DNA of 11,461 nt from Chloroflexota bacterium. GTDB taxonomy: Bacteria > Chloroflexota > Dehalococcoidia > JAUQQI01. Below, piece by piece: positions 1-6,955 of this stretch. The stretch is from assembly GCA_030549955.1 (NCBI GenBank), contig JAUQQI010000143.1, positions 1-11,461 on the forward strand, in the 5' to 3' direction. How positions within the stretch are numbered: position 1 is the stretch's first letter; the number at the start of each line of letters is the position of its first letter. The translations under genes were made by a program, and so were the position numbers. The notes beneath the pieces are model-generated. The model was not told the DNA's origin, did no database searches, and saw only the letters and a program-made list of their open reading frames with translations.

Positions 1-516
1 GGGCACCGCACAGCCCGACATGCACACCAGCGTGACGGCAATACCCCGCTGGTGGGCGAGGCGCAGCACCGGGCCTAACTGCTCAAGCTCCGGTTCCCAC
101 CCGCTGACCAGCAACTGCCGGCGGGCCGACTCGATGAGCCTGCCGGATTGGGCGACAAGGCTGGCGTAACCTGTGAAGTTGTAAACGTACGAAGGCGACT
201 CGGCCCGAATCACCCGGTCCAGGGCCCGGGCCACCTGCCCGAGCCGGACTTCGAAGGACCGCTCGAGCCGGGCCAGAAATTCCCGGTGGTCCACCGACCG
301 GTACCGCCGTCCGGACTCGGTCTGGACCACCACCACAGCCCCGCGCTCTTCAAGCCGGCGCAGGACCGAGTAAATATTGGCCCGGGGAATCCCCGAAACC
401 TTGGCAAGCTGGTAACCGGTTAATGGGCCCTGCTTCAGGAGGGTTATATAGGCCCTGGCCTCGTAGCCGCCAAAGCCCAGCTCCCCCAGCAGGGCGACCG
501 GGTCCGGAACTTCCAA
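1..516 (-). CDS. TrmB-family transcriptional regulator (C-terminus cut off by window edge)
   Basis: The 172 visible codons give an N-terminal winged helix-turn-helix at about residues 7-75. It contains the family signature LLGELGFGGYEARAY (9-23), the recognition-helix stretch SGIPRANIYSVLRRLEERG (41-59) and a wing ending in GRRYRSVD. An amphipathic, coiled-coil-like helix follows (about 79-105). Then comes the start of a PLD-like effector domain (ARRQLLVSGWEPELEQLGPVL and onward), typical of TrmB regulators, which bind sugars or related ligands and act as repressors or activators in the cytoplasm. The reading frame is open to base 1, so the C-terminus lies outside the window. No ATG is available. 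The start is taken as TTG at 514-516 because GGAGGG (521-526) sits 4-5 nt upstream and the TrmB homology begins right after it. The gene is divergent from the SDR at 693, which suggests it controls that gene, itself, or both. The family call is confident; ligand and targets are unknown. Confidence 0.87.
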   Translation of the reverse strand, partial: MEVPDPVALLGELGFGGYEARAYITLLKQGPLTGYQLAKVSGIPRANIYSVLRRLEERGAVVVVQTESGRRYRSVDHREFLARLERSFEVRLGQVARALDRVIRAESPSYVYNFTGYASLVAQSGRLIESARRQLLVSGWEPELEQLGPVLRLAHQRGIAVTLVCMSGCAVP

Positions 517-520
517 GCCA

Positions 521-526
521 CCCTCC
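521..526 (-). promoter_or_regulatory. Ribosome binding site deciding the TTG start of the TrmB gene
   Basis: On the minus strand the sequence reads GGAGGG, then TGGC, then TTG. This is the only good Shine-Dalgarno match near the start of TrmB homology, and no ATG or GTG in this frame lies close by. Its first G (base 526) is also the last base of the 13-bp inverted repeat at 526-557, so a hairpin in the leader would touch the ribosome binding site. Confidence 0.7.
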
Positions 527-557
527 GGATAGTAGTTGTAACCGCAACTACTATCCG
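526..557. promoter_or_regulatory. Perfect 13-bp inverted repeat, probable operator or 5' mRNA hairpin of the TrmB gene
   Basis: The arms CGGATAGTAGTTG (526-538) and CAACTACTATCCG (545-557) are exact reverse complements around a 6-base loop. The repeat lies just downstream of the -10 box (564-569) of the regulator gene and ends at its Shine-Dalgarno sequence. With a start site about 7 nt past the -10 box, the transcript would begin at or next to the first base of the repeat. Two readings are plausible. It may be a dimeric operator through which the TrmB-type protein represses its own promoter, or an RNA hairpin at the extreme 5' end that affects stability or ribosome access. There is no U-run after it, so a terminator is unlikely. 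The symmetry is seen directly; the role is inferred. Confidence 0.8.
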
Positions 558-563
558 TCTGGT

Positions 564-592
564 AGTATACGTCTGGCCGGTCCTGCTGTCAA
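564..592 (-). promoter_or_regulatory. Sigma70-type promoter for the TrmB regulator
   Basis: On the minus strand a consensus -35 box TTGACA (587-592) is followed by a 17-nt spacer and TATACT (564-569), five of six matches to the -10 consensus. This is the strongest promoter-like sequence in the 516-693 gap. It points at the TTG start at 516, with a predicted leader of about 40 nt that is almost entirely taken up by the inverted repeat and the ribosome binding site. Confidence 0.75.
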
Positions 593-598
593 TGGCCA

Positions 599-643
599 GG
601 CGGGTTAAAATTTCGTCAAGATTTGCTGAAGCCGGGCGGGTTA
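599..643 (+). repeat. Pair of 9-bp direct repeats upstream of the SDR gene
   Basis: GGCGGGTTA occurs at 599-607 and again at 635-643, 36 bp apart start to start. The copies flank the proposed -35 box of the SDR promoter, and the second ends inside its spacer, 3 bases before the -10 box. The placement fits activator or repressor half-sites on one face of the helix. However, a 9-bp G-rich match can arise by chance in this base composition, so the functional reading is weak. Confidence 0.35.
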
Positions 644-651
644 GATATAAT
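623..651 (+). promoter_or_regulatory. Probable sigma70-type promoter for the SDR gene
   Basis: A perfect -10 box TATAAT (646-651) lies 17 nt downstream of TTGCTG (623-628), which keeps the important TTG but matches only 3 of 6 positions of the -35 consensus. The leader to the ATG at 693 would be about 35 nt and contains a good ribosome binding site. The weak -35 box suggests the promoter may need an activator. Confidence 0.55.
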
Positions 652-692
652 CCGGTGACTGCCCCACAATCCGCTGAACGAGGAGTGCGAAC

Positions 693-1484
693 ATGGCCGG
701 ACAGCTCGAAGGCAAGGTAGCGATCGTCACCGGGGCGAGCCGCGGCATCGGCCGGGCCATCGCGGTCCTTTTCGCCCGGGAGGGCGCCCGAGTTGCCGTT
801 GCCGCCCGGACCGAGCAGGAGCGGGATGAGCGCCTCCCCGGCACCATCTATGATGTGGTTCGGGAAATTGAATCTTTCGGCGGTAAGGCGATTGCCGTCC
901 GGACCGACGTCTCCAAAGAGGAAGACGTGGGCAACCTGGTCGCCCGCACCCGGGAGGCCTTCGGGCCCATCGACATCCTGGTGAACAATGCCGCCGTCAA
1001 CTGGTATATTCCCGTCAAGGACTACCCCCTCCACCGCTGGCAGACGCTGCTTAATGTCAACCTGACCGGCCCCTTTATGCTGATTCAGGCCGTCCTGCCG
1101 GACATGCTCGAGCGGCGGAGCGGAAACATTATTAACATCAGTTCCCGGGCCGCCATCGGCCCGGGACCCGGCCCCTACACGAGTCCCGGCCGGGGCGGCA
1201 CCCCTTACGGCGTAAGCAAGGCCGCCCTCGAGCGGCTTACCCAGGGCCTGGCTCAGGAGCTCTTCGAGTACAACATCGCTGTGAACGCCCTCGCCCCGTC
1301 CCAGGTTGTACCCACGCCCGGCGTTCTCTTTCACCGGCTTATCGAGTCGCCCGACGACCCCCGGGCTGAACCGGTCGAATACATGGCTCGGGCGGCCCTG
1401 GTCCTGGCAACCCAGACCGCCCAGACGATGACCGGGCGGATAACTTACAGCCAGGAGGTCCTGCGGGAGTTCGGCCTGCTCTAA
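693..1484 (+). CDS. Short-chain dehydrogenase/reductase (SDR), classical type
   Basis: This 263-residue protein is a cytoplasmic NAD(P)-dependent oxidoreductase with a Rossmann fold. It has the cofactor motif TGASRGIG (13-20), the acidic contact in TDVS (71-74), NNAA (98-101) and the structural N122 region (NVN, 121-123). The catalytic serine is S150 or S151, and the catalytic pair is Y172/K176 in YGVSK. An arginine after strand 2 (AART, 37-40) hints at NADP(H) use. Between the Ser and the Tyr lies a Gly/Pro-rich stretch (about 155-169), so their spacing is 21-22 residues instead of the usual 12-13. Length is typical of the family. The ATG at 693 has GAGGAG (680-685) 7 nt upstream. The gene stands alone on the plus strand, divergent from the TrmB-type regulator, its likely controller. 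Substrate is not deducible. The stop overlaps the stop of the kinase gene. Confidence 0.93.
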   Translation: MAGQLEGKVAIVTGASRGIGRAIAVLFAREGARVAVAARTEQERDERLPGTIYDVVREIESFGGKAIAVRTDVSKEEDVGNLVARTREAFGPIDILVNNAAVNWYIPVKDYPLHRWQTLLNVNLTGPFMLIQAVLPDMLERRSGNIINISSRAAIGPGPGPYTSPGRGGTPYGVSKAALERLTQGLAQELFEYNIAVNALAPSQVVPTPGVLFHRLIESPDDPRAEPVEYMARAALVLATQTAQTMTGRITYSQEVLREFGLL

Positions 1485-3364
1485 GTGAGGTTCCAGAACC
1501 AGACCGACCCGTCCGCAAGGCCGCAGGCGAGGAGCCGCCCGTCCGGGGCGAACGCAACGGCCTGGACCCGCTCAGGGTGGTTCTCCACGACGTGGGCCAG
1601 GGTCTGGTCAGCCAGCCGCCAGAGCCGGACCGTCCGGTCTTTGGAAGCTGAAACCAGGAGGGTCCCGTCGGGCGAAACCGCGATAGCCTGGACGCTTTCC
1701 CGGTGACCTTTCAGGACGCCCAGGAGAGCCAGGTCGGGGAGCCGCCAGAGTTTGATAAGCCCGTCGGCGCCGGCGCTCGCAAGCAGGTCGGCCCAGCGCG
1801 AGAACCGGACTGACATGACCCACTGGTGGGCCCTGACGGTTCCGACGGTCTCACCGTCGGCCAGCCGCCAGAGCCGGACTGTCCCGTCCATACTGCCCGT
1901 CGCGAGCAGGCTTCCGTCGGGGGAGAACGCCACCGTAAGGACGGCGTCGGCGTGGCCCCGCAGGCGCCGGAGCAGGTTTCGCTCTTGGACGGCCCAGATT
2001 CGGACGACCTTGTCGAACCCGGCCGATGCCAGCAGGTGCCCGTCGGGGGAGAAAGCCAGGCTGTAGACCCCTTCCTCGTGGCCGATAAGCTGACCGACCC
2101 GCTTGCCGCTGGCGGGGGACCAGAGCCGGACGGTCCGGTCCCAGGAACCGGACGCAATGAGCTCGCCGTCCGGGGCGAAGGCGACCGCGTTGACCCCAGC
2201 ACCATGACCCTGGAGCAGGAGCCGGACCGTCCCGGCCAGACGGTCAAAAATGGCCACGGTCTTATCAGCCGAGGCTGAGGCCAGCAGGGTGCCGTCTGGA
2301 CTGAATGCCAGGTCGGCGACCGCCCCGATATGGGGCGCAAGCACTTCCCCTGGCGTGAGGTTTAGCACGCCCGATGCCGCCCGGACCGGCGGCCGCTCAG
2401 CCGGTGCGTGGGCCACCCGCACGACCTCCGGGCCGGAGCGGGCCTCCAGTATCGCGAGGAAGTCGGCCGTGGTCTGGGGGCGCTCGTCGGCATTGAGGGC
2501 GAGGGCCCGCTCGACGGCGAGCCGGAGGTTCGGGGAAACCCAGCCTGGCAGTGGGCTCAGCTGGTCACCCAGGAGCCGGTCGGGGGCCGGCGGAGGGGGG
2601 CTTCCGGTGAGGGCATGGTAGAGGGTCGCCCCAAGGCCGTAAATATCTGTCGGCGGCCCAACCCGGGCCTGAGAGGCATACTGCTCCGGGGCGGCGTAAC
2701 CGGGCGTGACCACCCGGGTGTGCCTGGTTGTGGCCCCCTGAACGAAGGCCCGGGCCGACCCGAAGTCGATCAAAACAACCCGGCTGTCGTTCGTAAGAAA
2801 TACGTTTTCAGGCTTCACGTCCCGGTGGAGGAGGCCGGCCGCGTGGATGACCGCCAGAGCCGCCGCGACTTTCCGGGCCACGTCTTCAACCTCGTCGACG
2901 GGCAACCGGCCCTGGCGGAGAATGCGCCGGGCCAGGGTTTCGCCTTCCAGGTACTCCATGGCCAGGTAGGCCGTGCCGTTCTCTTCGAAGACGTCGATGA
3001 CCCGCACGATGCCGGGGTGGCTGAACTGGGCGAGGGTCCGAGCTTCCTCCAGAAATTTCTGCCGGGCCTCTTCCATGCCATTCTGGCCGAGGCCGCCCGG
3101 CGGCACAACGAAGCCGTCCTCGAGCCGGGTCGACCCCTCGGGGAAAAGTTCTTTGATGGCGACCCGCATCAGGAGCCGGTTGTGGACGGCCCGGTAGGTT
3201 ATCCCGAAGCCGCCCCGGCCAAGGACCCGCTCAAGGGTGTAACGGCCGTCGTAAAGGGTTCGGCCGGCGGGAAGGGCCTGAAAACCAGCGCCGACGTATG
3301 TTCCGCAGGCGGGGCAGACCCGACCCCCTTCGGGCAGCGGGCTGAGACAAAACGGGCACTCCAC
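1481..3364 (-). CDS. Zinc-ribbon / Ser-Thr protein kinase / WD40-repeat protein
   Basis: This 627-residue soluble signalling protein phosphorylates Ser/Thr on unknown partners. An N-terminal zinc ribbon (C3, C6, C17, C20) precedes a Hanks-type kinase domain at about 42-305. The kinase has the glycine loop GRGGFG (49-54), VAIK with K71, the catalytic loop HRDVKPEN (180-187), DFG (200-202) and APE (225-227), so it should be active. A short linker leads to seven WD40 repeats beginning near 346, 386, 428, 470, 512, 553 and 595, enough for a complete propeller. Most repeats carry SPDG and GH; blade 5 is degenerate (FSRWAD). No membrane segment is visible, unlike PknB-type kinases with extracellular sensors. 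The start is GTG; homology begins at C3, so little choice is left. It lies 66 nt downstream of the second transporter cassette on the same strand, but has its own -10 box. The kinase stop (TAG) overlaps the SDR stop. Confidence 0.95.
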   Translation of the reverse strand: MECPFCLSPLPEGGRVCPACGTYVGAGFQALPAGRTLYDGRYTLERVLGRGGFGITYRAVHNRLLMRVAIKELFPEGSTRLEDGFVVPPGGLGQNGMEEARQKFLEEARTLAQFSHPGIVRVIDVFEENGTAYLAMEYLEGETLARRILRQGRLPVDEVEDVARKVAAALAVIHAAGLLHRDVKPENVFLTNDSRVVLIDFGSARAFVQGATTRHTRVVTPGYAAPEQYASQARVGPPTDIYGLGATLYHALTGSPPPPAPDRLLGDQLSPLPGWVSPNLRLAVERALALNADERPQTTADFLAILEARSGPEVVRVAHAPAERPPVRAASGVLNLTPGEVLAPHIGAVADLAFSPDGTLLASASADKTVAIFDRLAGTVRLLLQGHGAGVNAVAFAPDGELIASGSWDRTVRLWSPASGKRVGQLIGHEEGVYSLAFSPDGHLLASAGFDKVVRIWAVQERNLLRRLRGHADAVLTVAFSPDGSLLATGSMDGTVRLWRLADGETVGTVRAHQWVMSVRFSRWADLLASAGADGLIKLWRLPDLALLGVLKGHRESVQAIAVSPDGTLLVSASKDRTVRLWRLADQTLAHVVENHPERVQAVAFAPDGRLLACGLADGSVWFWNLT

Positions 3365-3375
3365 GGCCGCCTTTT

Positions 3376-3404
3376 ATTATATCGACGCTCCGCCCCGTCT
3401 CCAA
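3376..3404 (-). promoter_or_regulatory. Probable promoter of the kinase gene, giving a near-leaderless transcript
   Basis: On the minus strand TTGGAG (3399-3404), a 17-nt spacer and a perfect TATAAT (3376-3381) lie immediately before the GTG at 3364. Only 11 nt separate the -10 box from the start codon, so transcription would begin about 4-6 nt before it. A small imperfect palindrome (3405-3419, core GCCGATCGGC) abuts the -35 box and could be an operator. Confidence 0.5.
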
Positions 3405-3430
3405 CAGCCGATCGGCCTGGTTAGGGCGGC

Positions 3431-4324
3431 TTAGAGGTTACGCAGCCTGGGGTCGAGCAGGTCCCGGATTCCGTCCCCGAGCAGGTTCAGGGCCAGCACC
3501 GCCAGGGTCAAGGCCAGGCCCGGGAAGAGCATCATCCAGGGGGCTTCCCGCAGGTAGCCCCGGGCCTCGGCCAGCATGTTACCCCAGCTCGGGATGTAGG
3601 GCGGTGTTCCGGCTCCCAGGAATGACAGGGAAGCCTCACCCAGCACCGCCGAGGCGAATACAAACGTCCCCTGGACGATGATGGGTGAAAGGCAGTTCGG
3701 CAAGATGTGGACACCGACAATCCGCAGGTTCGAGACCCCCAGGGCCACAGCCGCCTCGACGAACTGCATCTCCCGCAGGGTAAGCACCACGCTACGGACC
3801 AGCCGGGCGAGCCTGGGGGTATCGACTACCGTCAGGGCCAGGACAACGTTGTACTTGCTCGGGCCGAGGGCGGCCATCAGCCCAATGGCCAGGACGATGC
3901 CCGGGAAGGCCATCATGCTGTCCATGATGCGCATCAGCACCGTATCCAGTCGCCGGAAGTAGCCGGCCGCGAGGCCGATGACCGTTCCGGCAATAACGGT
4001 GCAGACGGCTACCAGGAAGCCGATTTCCAGGGAGAGGCGGGCGCCCCAAACGACCCGGCTGAAAACATCCCGGCCGAAGTTGTCGGTGCCGAAAACGTAG
4101 GCCCCGCCAGGGGGCTGAAGGCGGCCGGAGGGATTGAGGGCCTGGGGGTCATGGGTTGCAATGACCGGCGCCGCCAGGGCGACAATCACAAGGAACAGCA
4201 GTAGGGTCCCACCGATGGGCACCCCCTTGTAGCGGGACGCAGTCCGCTTAAGCCGGTTAAGGACCGACGGCCGGGGGCGGATGACTTCGGCGGGAGCGGC
4301 AACGACAGGCGACGGGCTAGTCAC
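3431..4324 (-). CDS. DppC-type ABC transporter permease, second cassette
   Basis: This is an inner-membrane subunit of a peptide/nickel/sugar-type (Dpp/Opp family) ABC importer. It pairs with the permease encoded just upstream to form the channel. The 297-residue product has an N-terminal cytoplasmic tail, a first membrane helix (about 38-58) and the family motif FGTDNFGRDVFSRVVWGAR (78-96). Several further hydrophobic segments follow, with the EAA-like coupling loop FVEAAVALG...ILPNCLSPI (about 188-215) that contacts the ATPase. It ends in the usual LLDPRLRNL. The start is chosen as GTG (4322-4324), overlapping the upstream stop by 8 nt exactly as in the other cassette. A TTG at 4345 would add 7 residues but has no ribosome binding site. 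AGGA inside the conserved DPRI codons of the upstream gene can serve as ribosome binding site, implying translational coupling. Substrate unknown. Confidence 0.92.
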   Translation of the reverse strand: MTSPSPVVAAPAEVIRPRPSVLNRLKRTASRYKGVPIGGTLLLFLVIVALAAPVIATHDPQALNPSGRLQPPGGAYVFGTDNFGRDVFSRVVWGARLSLEIGFLVAVCTVIAGTVIGLAAGYFRRLDTVLMRIMDSMMAFPGIVLAIGLMAALGPSKYNVVLALTVVDTPRLARLVRSVVLTLREMQFVEAAVALGVSNLRIVGVHILPNCLSPIIVQGTFVFASAVLGEASLSFLGAGTPPYIPSWGNMLAEARGYLREAPWMMLFPGLALTLAVLALNLLGDGIRDLLDPRLRNL

Positions 4325-5264
4325 GGTGCCGGATCCTCGGGTCAAGATAAGCGTAGACCAGGTCGACGACGAGGTTCACGATAACATACACGGCGGCGAT
4401 GATGAGGACGATGCCCTGAACGAGCGGATAATCCCGGCGGGCGACGGCCTGAACCAGGAGCCGGCCAACGCCAGGGATATTAAACACCTGCTCGGTGATA
4501 ACGGCGCCCCCCAGCAGGATCGCAAAGCTCAGGCCGATGACCGTAATGACCGGGATCATGGCATTGCGGAGGGCGTGCCCGAGAATGACCACGGCCTCGG
4601 AAAGGCCCTTGGCCCGGGCCGTCCGAATATAGTCCTGGGACAGCACCTCCAGCATCATCGAGCGGGTGATCCGGGCCAGCAATGCCGACTGGGCAAACCC
4701 CAGGGTGAAGGCCGGCATCAGCAGGTACCGGATATTTTCCCAGAGGCCGGTCGAAAGGGGCTGGTAGCCGGCCACCGGCAGCCAGTTGAGGGTCACCCCG
4801 AATATAAAGATCAGGTTGAGGCCGACCCAGAAGGTCGGCATCGATACCCCGGCGATGGCCACAAGCATCGCCGCCAGGTCGAACCAGGACCCCCGGAGTT
4901 TGGCAGCCACAATCCCAGCAGGCAGGCCGATCCCCACCGCAAAAATCATCGCCAGGAGGGTCAGCATCAGGGTTGGCTCAACCCGCTCGAGAAAGGCCTG
5001 GACGACCGGCTTGTTCAGGAAGATGGATGTGCCCAGGTCGCCCCGGAGCAGACGCAGGTACCAGTTTACCAGCTGGACGTGGGCCGGCTGGTCGAGGCCC
5101 AGCCGGGCCCGGAGCTCGGCCTTCTGTTGTTCGGTCGCCTCGGGGCCGAGGATCACCCCGACGGGGTCGCCCGGCGTCAGGTAGAGCAGGAGAAAGACGG
5201 TGGTGGAAACCACCAGCATGACCGGCACGGTCAGAATGAGCCGCCGGATAGTATACGCCAGCAC
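4317..5264 (-). CDS. DppB-type ABC transporter permease, second cassette
   Basis: This 315-residue integral membrane protein is the B-type channel subunit of a Dpp/Opp-family importer. It opens with the family hallmark of a membrane helix right at the N-terminus (YTIRRLILTVPVMLVVSTTVF) and TPGDP (30-34). Then come the periplasmic loop motif LGLDQP...W..LLRGDLGTS, about five more hydrophobic segments, the EAA-like loop DYIRTARAKGLSEAVVILGHALRNA (211-235) and the terminal AYLDPRI. Length is typical. The start is GTG (5262-5264), with AAGG 3-4 nt before it as a weak ribosome binding site. It lies 38 nt after the binding-protein gene and overlaps the C-type permease gene by 8 nt, so the three genes form one operon. 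No promoter is evident in the 38-nt gap. Confidence 0.94.
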   Translation of the reverse strand: MLAYTIRRLILTVPVMLVVSTTVFLLLYLTPGDPVGVILGPEATEQQKAELRARLGLDQPAHVQLVNWYLRLLRGDLGTSIFLNKPVVQAFLERVEPTLMLTLLAMIFAVGIGLPAGIVAAKLRGSWFDLAAMLVAIAGVSMPTFWVGLNLIFIFGVTLNWLPVAGYQPLSTGLWENIRYLLMPAFTLGFAQSALLARITRSMMLEVLSQDYIRTARAKGLSEAVVILGHALRNAMIPVITVIGLSFAILLGGAVITEQVFNIPGVGRLLVQAVARRDYPLVQGIVLIIAAVYVIVNLVVDLVYAYLDPRIRHRD

Positions 5265-5302
5265 CGGCCTTCAGCCCCGGCTACAGCCCAGATAACCGGT
5301 TG

Positions 5303-6895
5303 TCAGGAGCCGAACCCGCAGTTCCAGAAGAACCAGTCGGTCGGGTTCTGGTAGTTTACGATTTCCTTCCGGATAGCCCGCAAGGTGAACGATTCGCCGC
5401 ACTTTATCCAGGGCACATCCTCCCACTGGAGCTGCTGGAGCTCCCGGACGAGCTGTTTCTGCTTTTCAATGTCGGTTTCGGCCATCATCTTCGAGACAAT
5501 CTCGTCCTTCTTCGGGTGCGTCCACCAGCCCGGCCAGGTCCCGTCCAGGTAAACCTGACGGATCGGGTGGACATAGGTGGGATGGCCGGTGATGAAGACC
5601 TCGTATTCATTCGGGTCACTGCGGCGCCGAACCAGGGTGGCCCAGTCCATCACCTGCAGGTCAACTTTAAAGCCGACCTTCTCCAGCTGGTCCTTGTTGG
5701 AGTTGTAGAAGTATTCTTTTGCCGAGAGCCAGCGGATCGGCTGGCCGGAATAGCCGGCCTCCCGCATCAGCTGTTTGGCCTTTTCGGGGTCGGGCTTGTT
5801 GTAAATTTCCTTGCCGACGTCAGTGTAATAAGCCGTCTCCGGGGCAGCGATTTCAGGCCCGAGCCGGAAGAACTCCTTGCGGCCGAACCCCGCTATCATG
5901 ATTTGCTCCAGGTCGACCGAAAGCAAAACCGCCCGTCGAAGCCGCGGGTCGGTGAACATGCCCTGCTTTTTGTTAAAGTGGGGCCCGTACTGGTAGTAGG
6001 GCTTAACGATGAGGGGAACCACATTCGGATTCGCCTGGAGGTTCGGGTATTGGTCGGGCTGCAGAGACTCGGCAAAATGGTACTCACCGGTCCCTACACC
6101 GTCGGCTCGGACCGAGTCCTCGGGCACCGGGATGAACCGGATCTCATCGAAATAGGCGACCCGCTTGCCACCGTAGCCGTTCGGCGGGTCCTCCCGGGCA
6201 GCGTACTTATCGAAGCGCTGGAGCCGGATGTAGCGGTCGACCACGTGCTCGACCATCCTGTAAGGCCCGGTGCCGATAATAAGCTCATCGGGCAACCGGT
6301 CTTTCCCAACCTTCTCGGCAACCTCTTTGGGCAGCATCATGGCCTCGACTTCGGCCAGGAACTCCGGCAGGAGGCCCGTCGGCTGCTTGAAGTTGACCGT
6401 GAACGTGTAGCGGTCGTTTTCCTGGATGGTATCAACCCGGGCAAAGATGGCCCGGCCCCGGCCGGCGACCTGGGCCCAGCGCTTGAGGGAGGCCACGGCA
6501 TCCTCGGCGGTGAATTCTTTCCCGTTGTGGAAAAGGACACCCTTGCGCAAGTAGAACGTGAACCTGGTGCCGTCCGAATTGACCTCGTACTTTTCGGCCA
6601 GGTGGGGGATGGGTGTGAATTTGCTGTCCCGGGTAAGGAGCGGTTCGAAGACGTGCCACATGGTGTTCTGGGTGATGGTGGCCGTGGTGAACCCGGGGTC
6701 AAGGGCCGGGGGCTCGCCGATAATCGCCACCTTTAGGACGCCGCCCATCTTCGGCGTGGCCTGAGTCGGCTGCTGGGCACCCGGCTGGGGGGCACTTGGC
6801 CCCGGCGCGCATGCCGCCAGAATTGCTCCGGCCGCAACTGTCCCGGCCAGCCCCAGGAACTCCCGTCGGGAAACGTTTTCTAAGCCCCGCGACAT
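5303..6895 (-). CDS. Extracellular solute-binding lipoprotein (SBP_bac_5 family), second cassette
   Basis: This 530-residue protein captures a solute outside the membrane and delivers it to the two permeases encoded directly downstream. The N-terminus is a Tat-type lipoprotein signal: SRREFLG (9-15), a short hydrophobic run and the lipobox LAAC with acylated C29. A Pro/Gln/Ala-rich linker (30-49) tethers the mature domain. Family 5 features are GGVLKVA (51-57), EPPALDP (61-67), the cleft motif GTGPYRMVEH (208-217) and TDPRLRRAVLLSVDLEQIM (315-333). Length is normal for the family (about 500-560). The ATG at 6893-6895 has AAGGAGGG about 9 nt upstream. It has its own promoter although it follows another transporter operon. 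The sequence differs clearly from the binding protein of the first cassette, so the two probably bind different ligands; the ligand cannot be named from sequence. Confidence 0.94.
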   Translation of the reverse strand: MSRGLENVSRREFLGLAGTVAAGAILAACAPGPSAPQPGAQQPTQATPKMGGVLKVAIIGEPPALDPGFTTATITQNTMWHVFEPLLTRDSKFTPIPHLAEKYEVNSDGTRFTFYLRKGVLFHNGKEFTAEDAVASLKRWAQVAGRGRAIFARVDTIQENDRYTFTVNFKQPTGLLPEFLAEVEAMMLPKEVAEKVGKDRLPDELIIGTGPYRMVEHVVDRYIRLQRFDKYAAREDPPNGYGGKRVAYFDEIRFIPVPEDSVRADGVGTGEYHFAESLQPDQYPNLQANPNVVPLIVKPYYQYGPHFNKKQGMFTDPRLRRAVLLSVDLEQIMIAGFGRKEFFRLGPEIAAPETAYYTDVGKEIYNKPDPEKAKQLMREAGYSGQPIRWLSAKEYFYNSNKDQLEKVGFKVDLQVMDWATLVRRRSDPNEYEVFITGHPTYVHPIRQVYLDGTWPGWWTHPKKDEIVSKMMAETDIEKQKQLVRELQQLQWEDVPWIKCGESFTLRAIRKEIVNYQNPTDWFFWNCGFGS

Positions 6896-6955
6896 AGTAG
6901 CTTGCCCTCCTTGTTATTTTTCCCTTTCTCCAGGCCCGGTCTTTTGGGCTGCCTA

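Noticed and set aside
444..1334. Long open frame on the minus strand opposite the SDR gene (296 codons)
   Set aside because: It is antisense to a gene with all SDR motifs, has no recognisable domain, and long antisense frames are expected at this G+C content. Its N-terminal part also cuts across the TrmB gene frame.
2408..3424. Open frame of 338 codons on the plus strand
   Set aside because: It is antisense to the kinase catalytic domain, which is beyond doubt. Composition is typical of a shadow frame rich in Gly, Arg and Pro.
4325..4345. TTG at 4345 as start of the second C-type permease
   Set aside because: No ribosome binding site precedes it, and the GTG at 4324 reproduces the 8-nt overlap seen at the other cassette.
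5300..6736. Open frame of 478 codons on the plus strand
   Set aside because: It lies opposite the second binding-protein gene, which has a signal peptide, lipobox and family motifs. The plus frame shows no domain and no ribosome binding site; it mirrors the codon bias of the real gene.
6925..6955. Terminator between the two transporter cassettes
   Set aside because: The only stem is 4 bp (GCCC/GGGC) with an 8-base loop and no following U-run on the minus strand.
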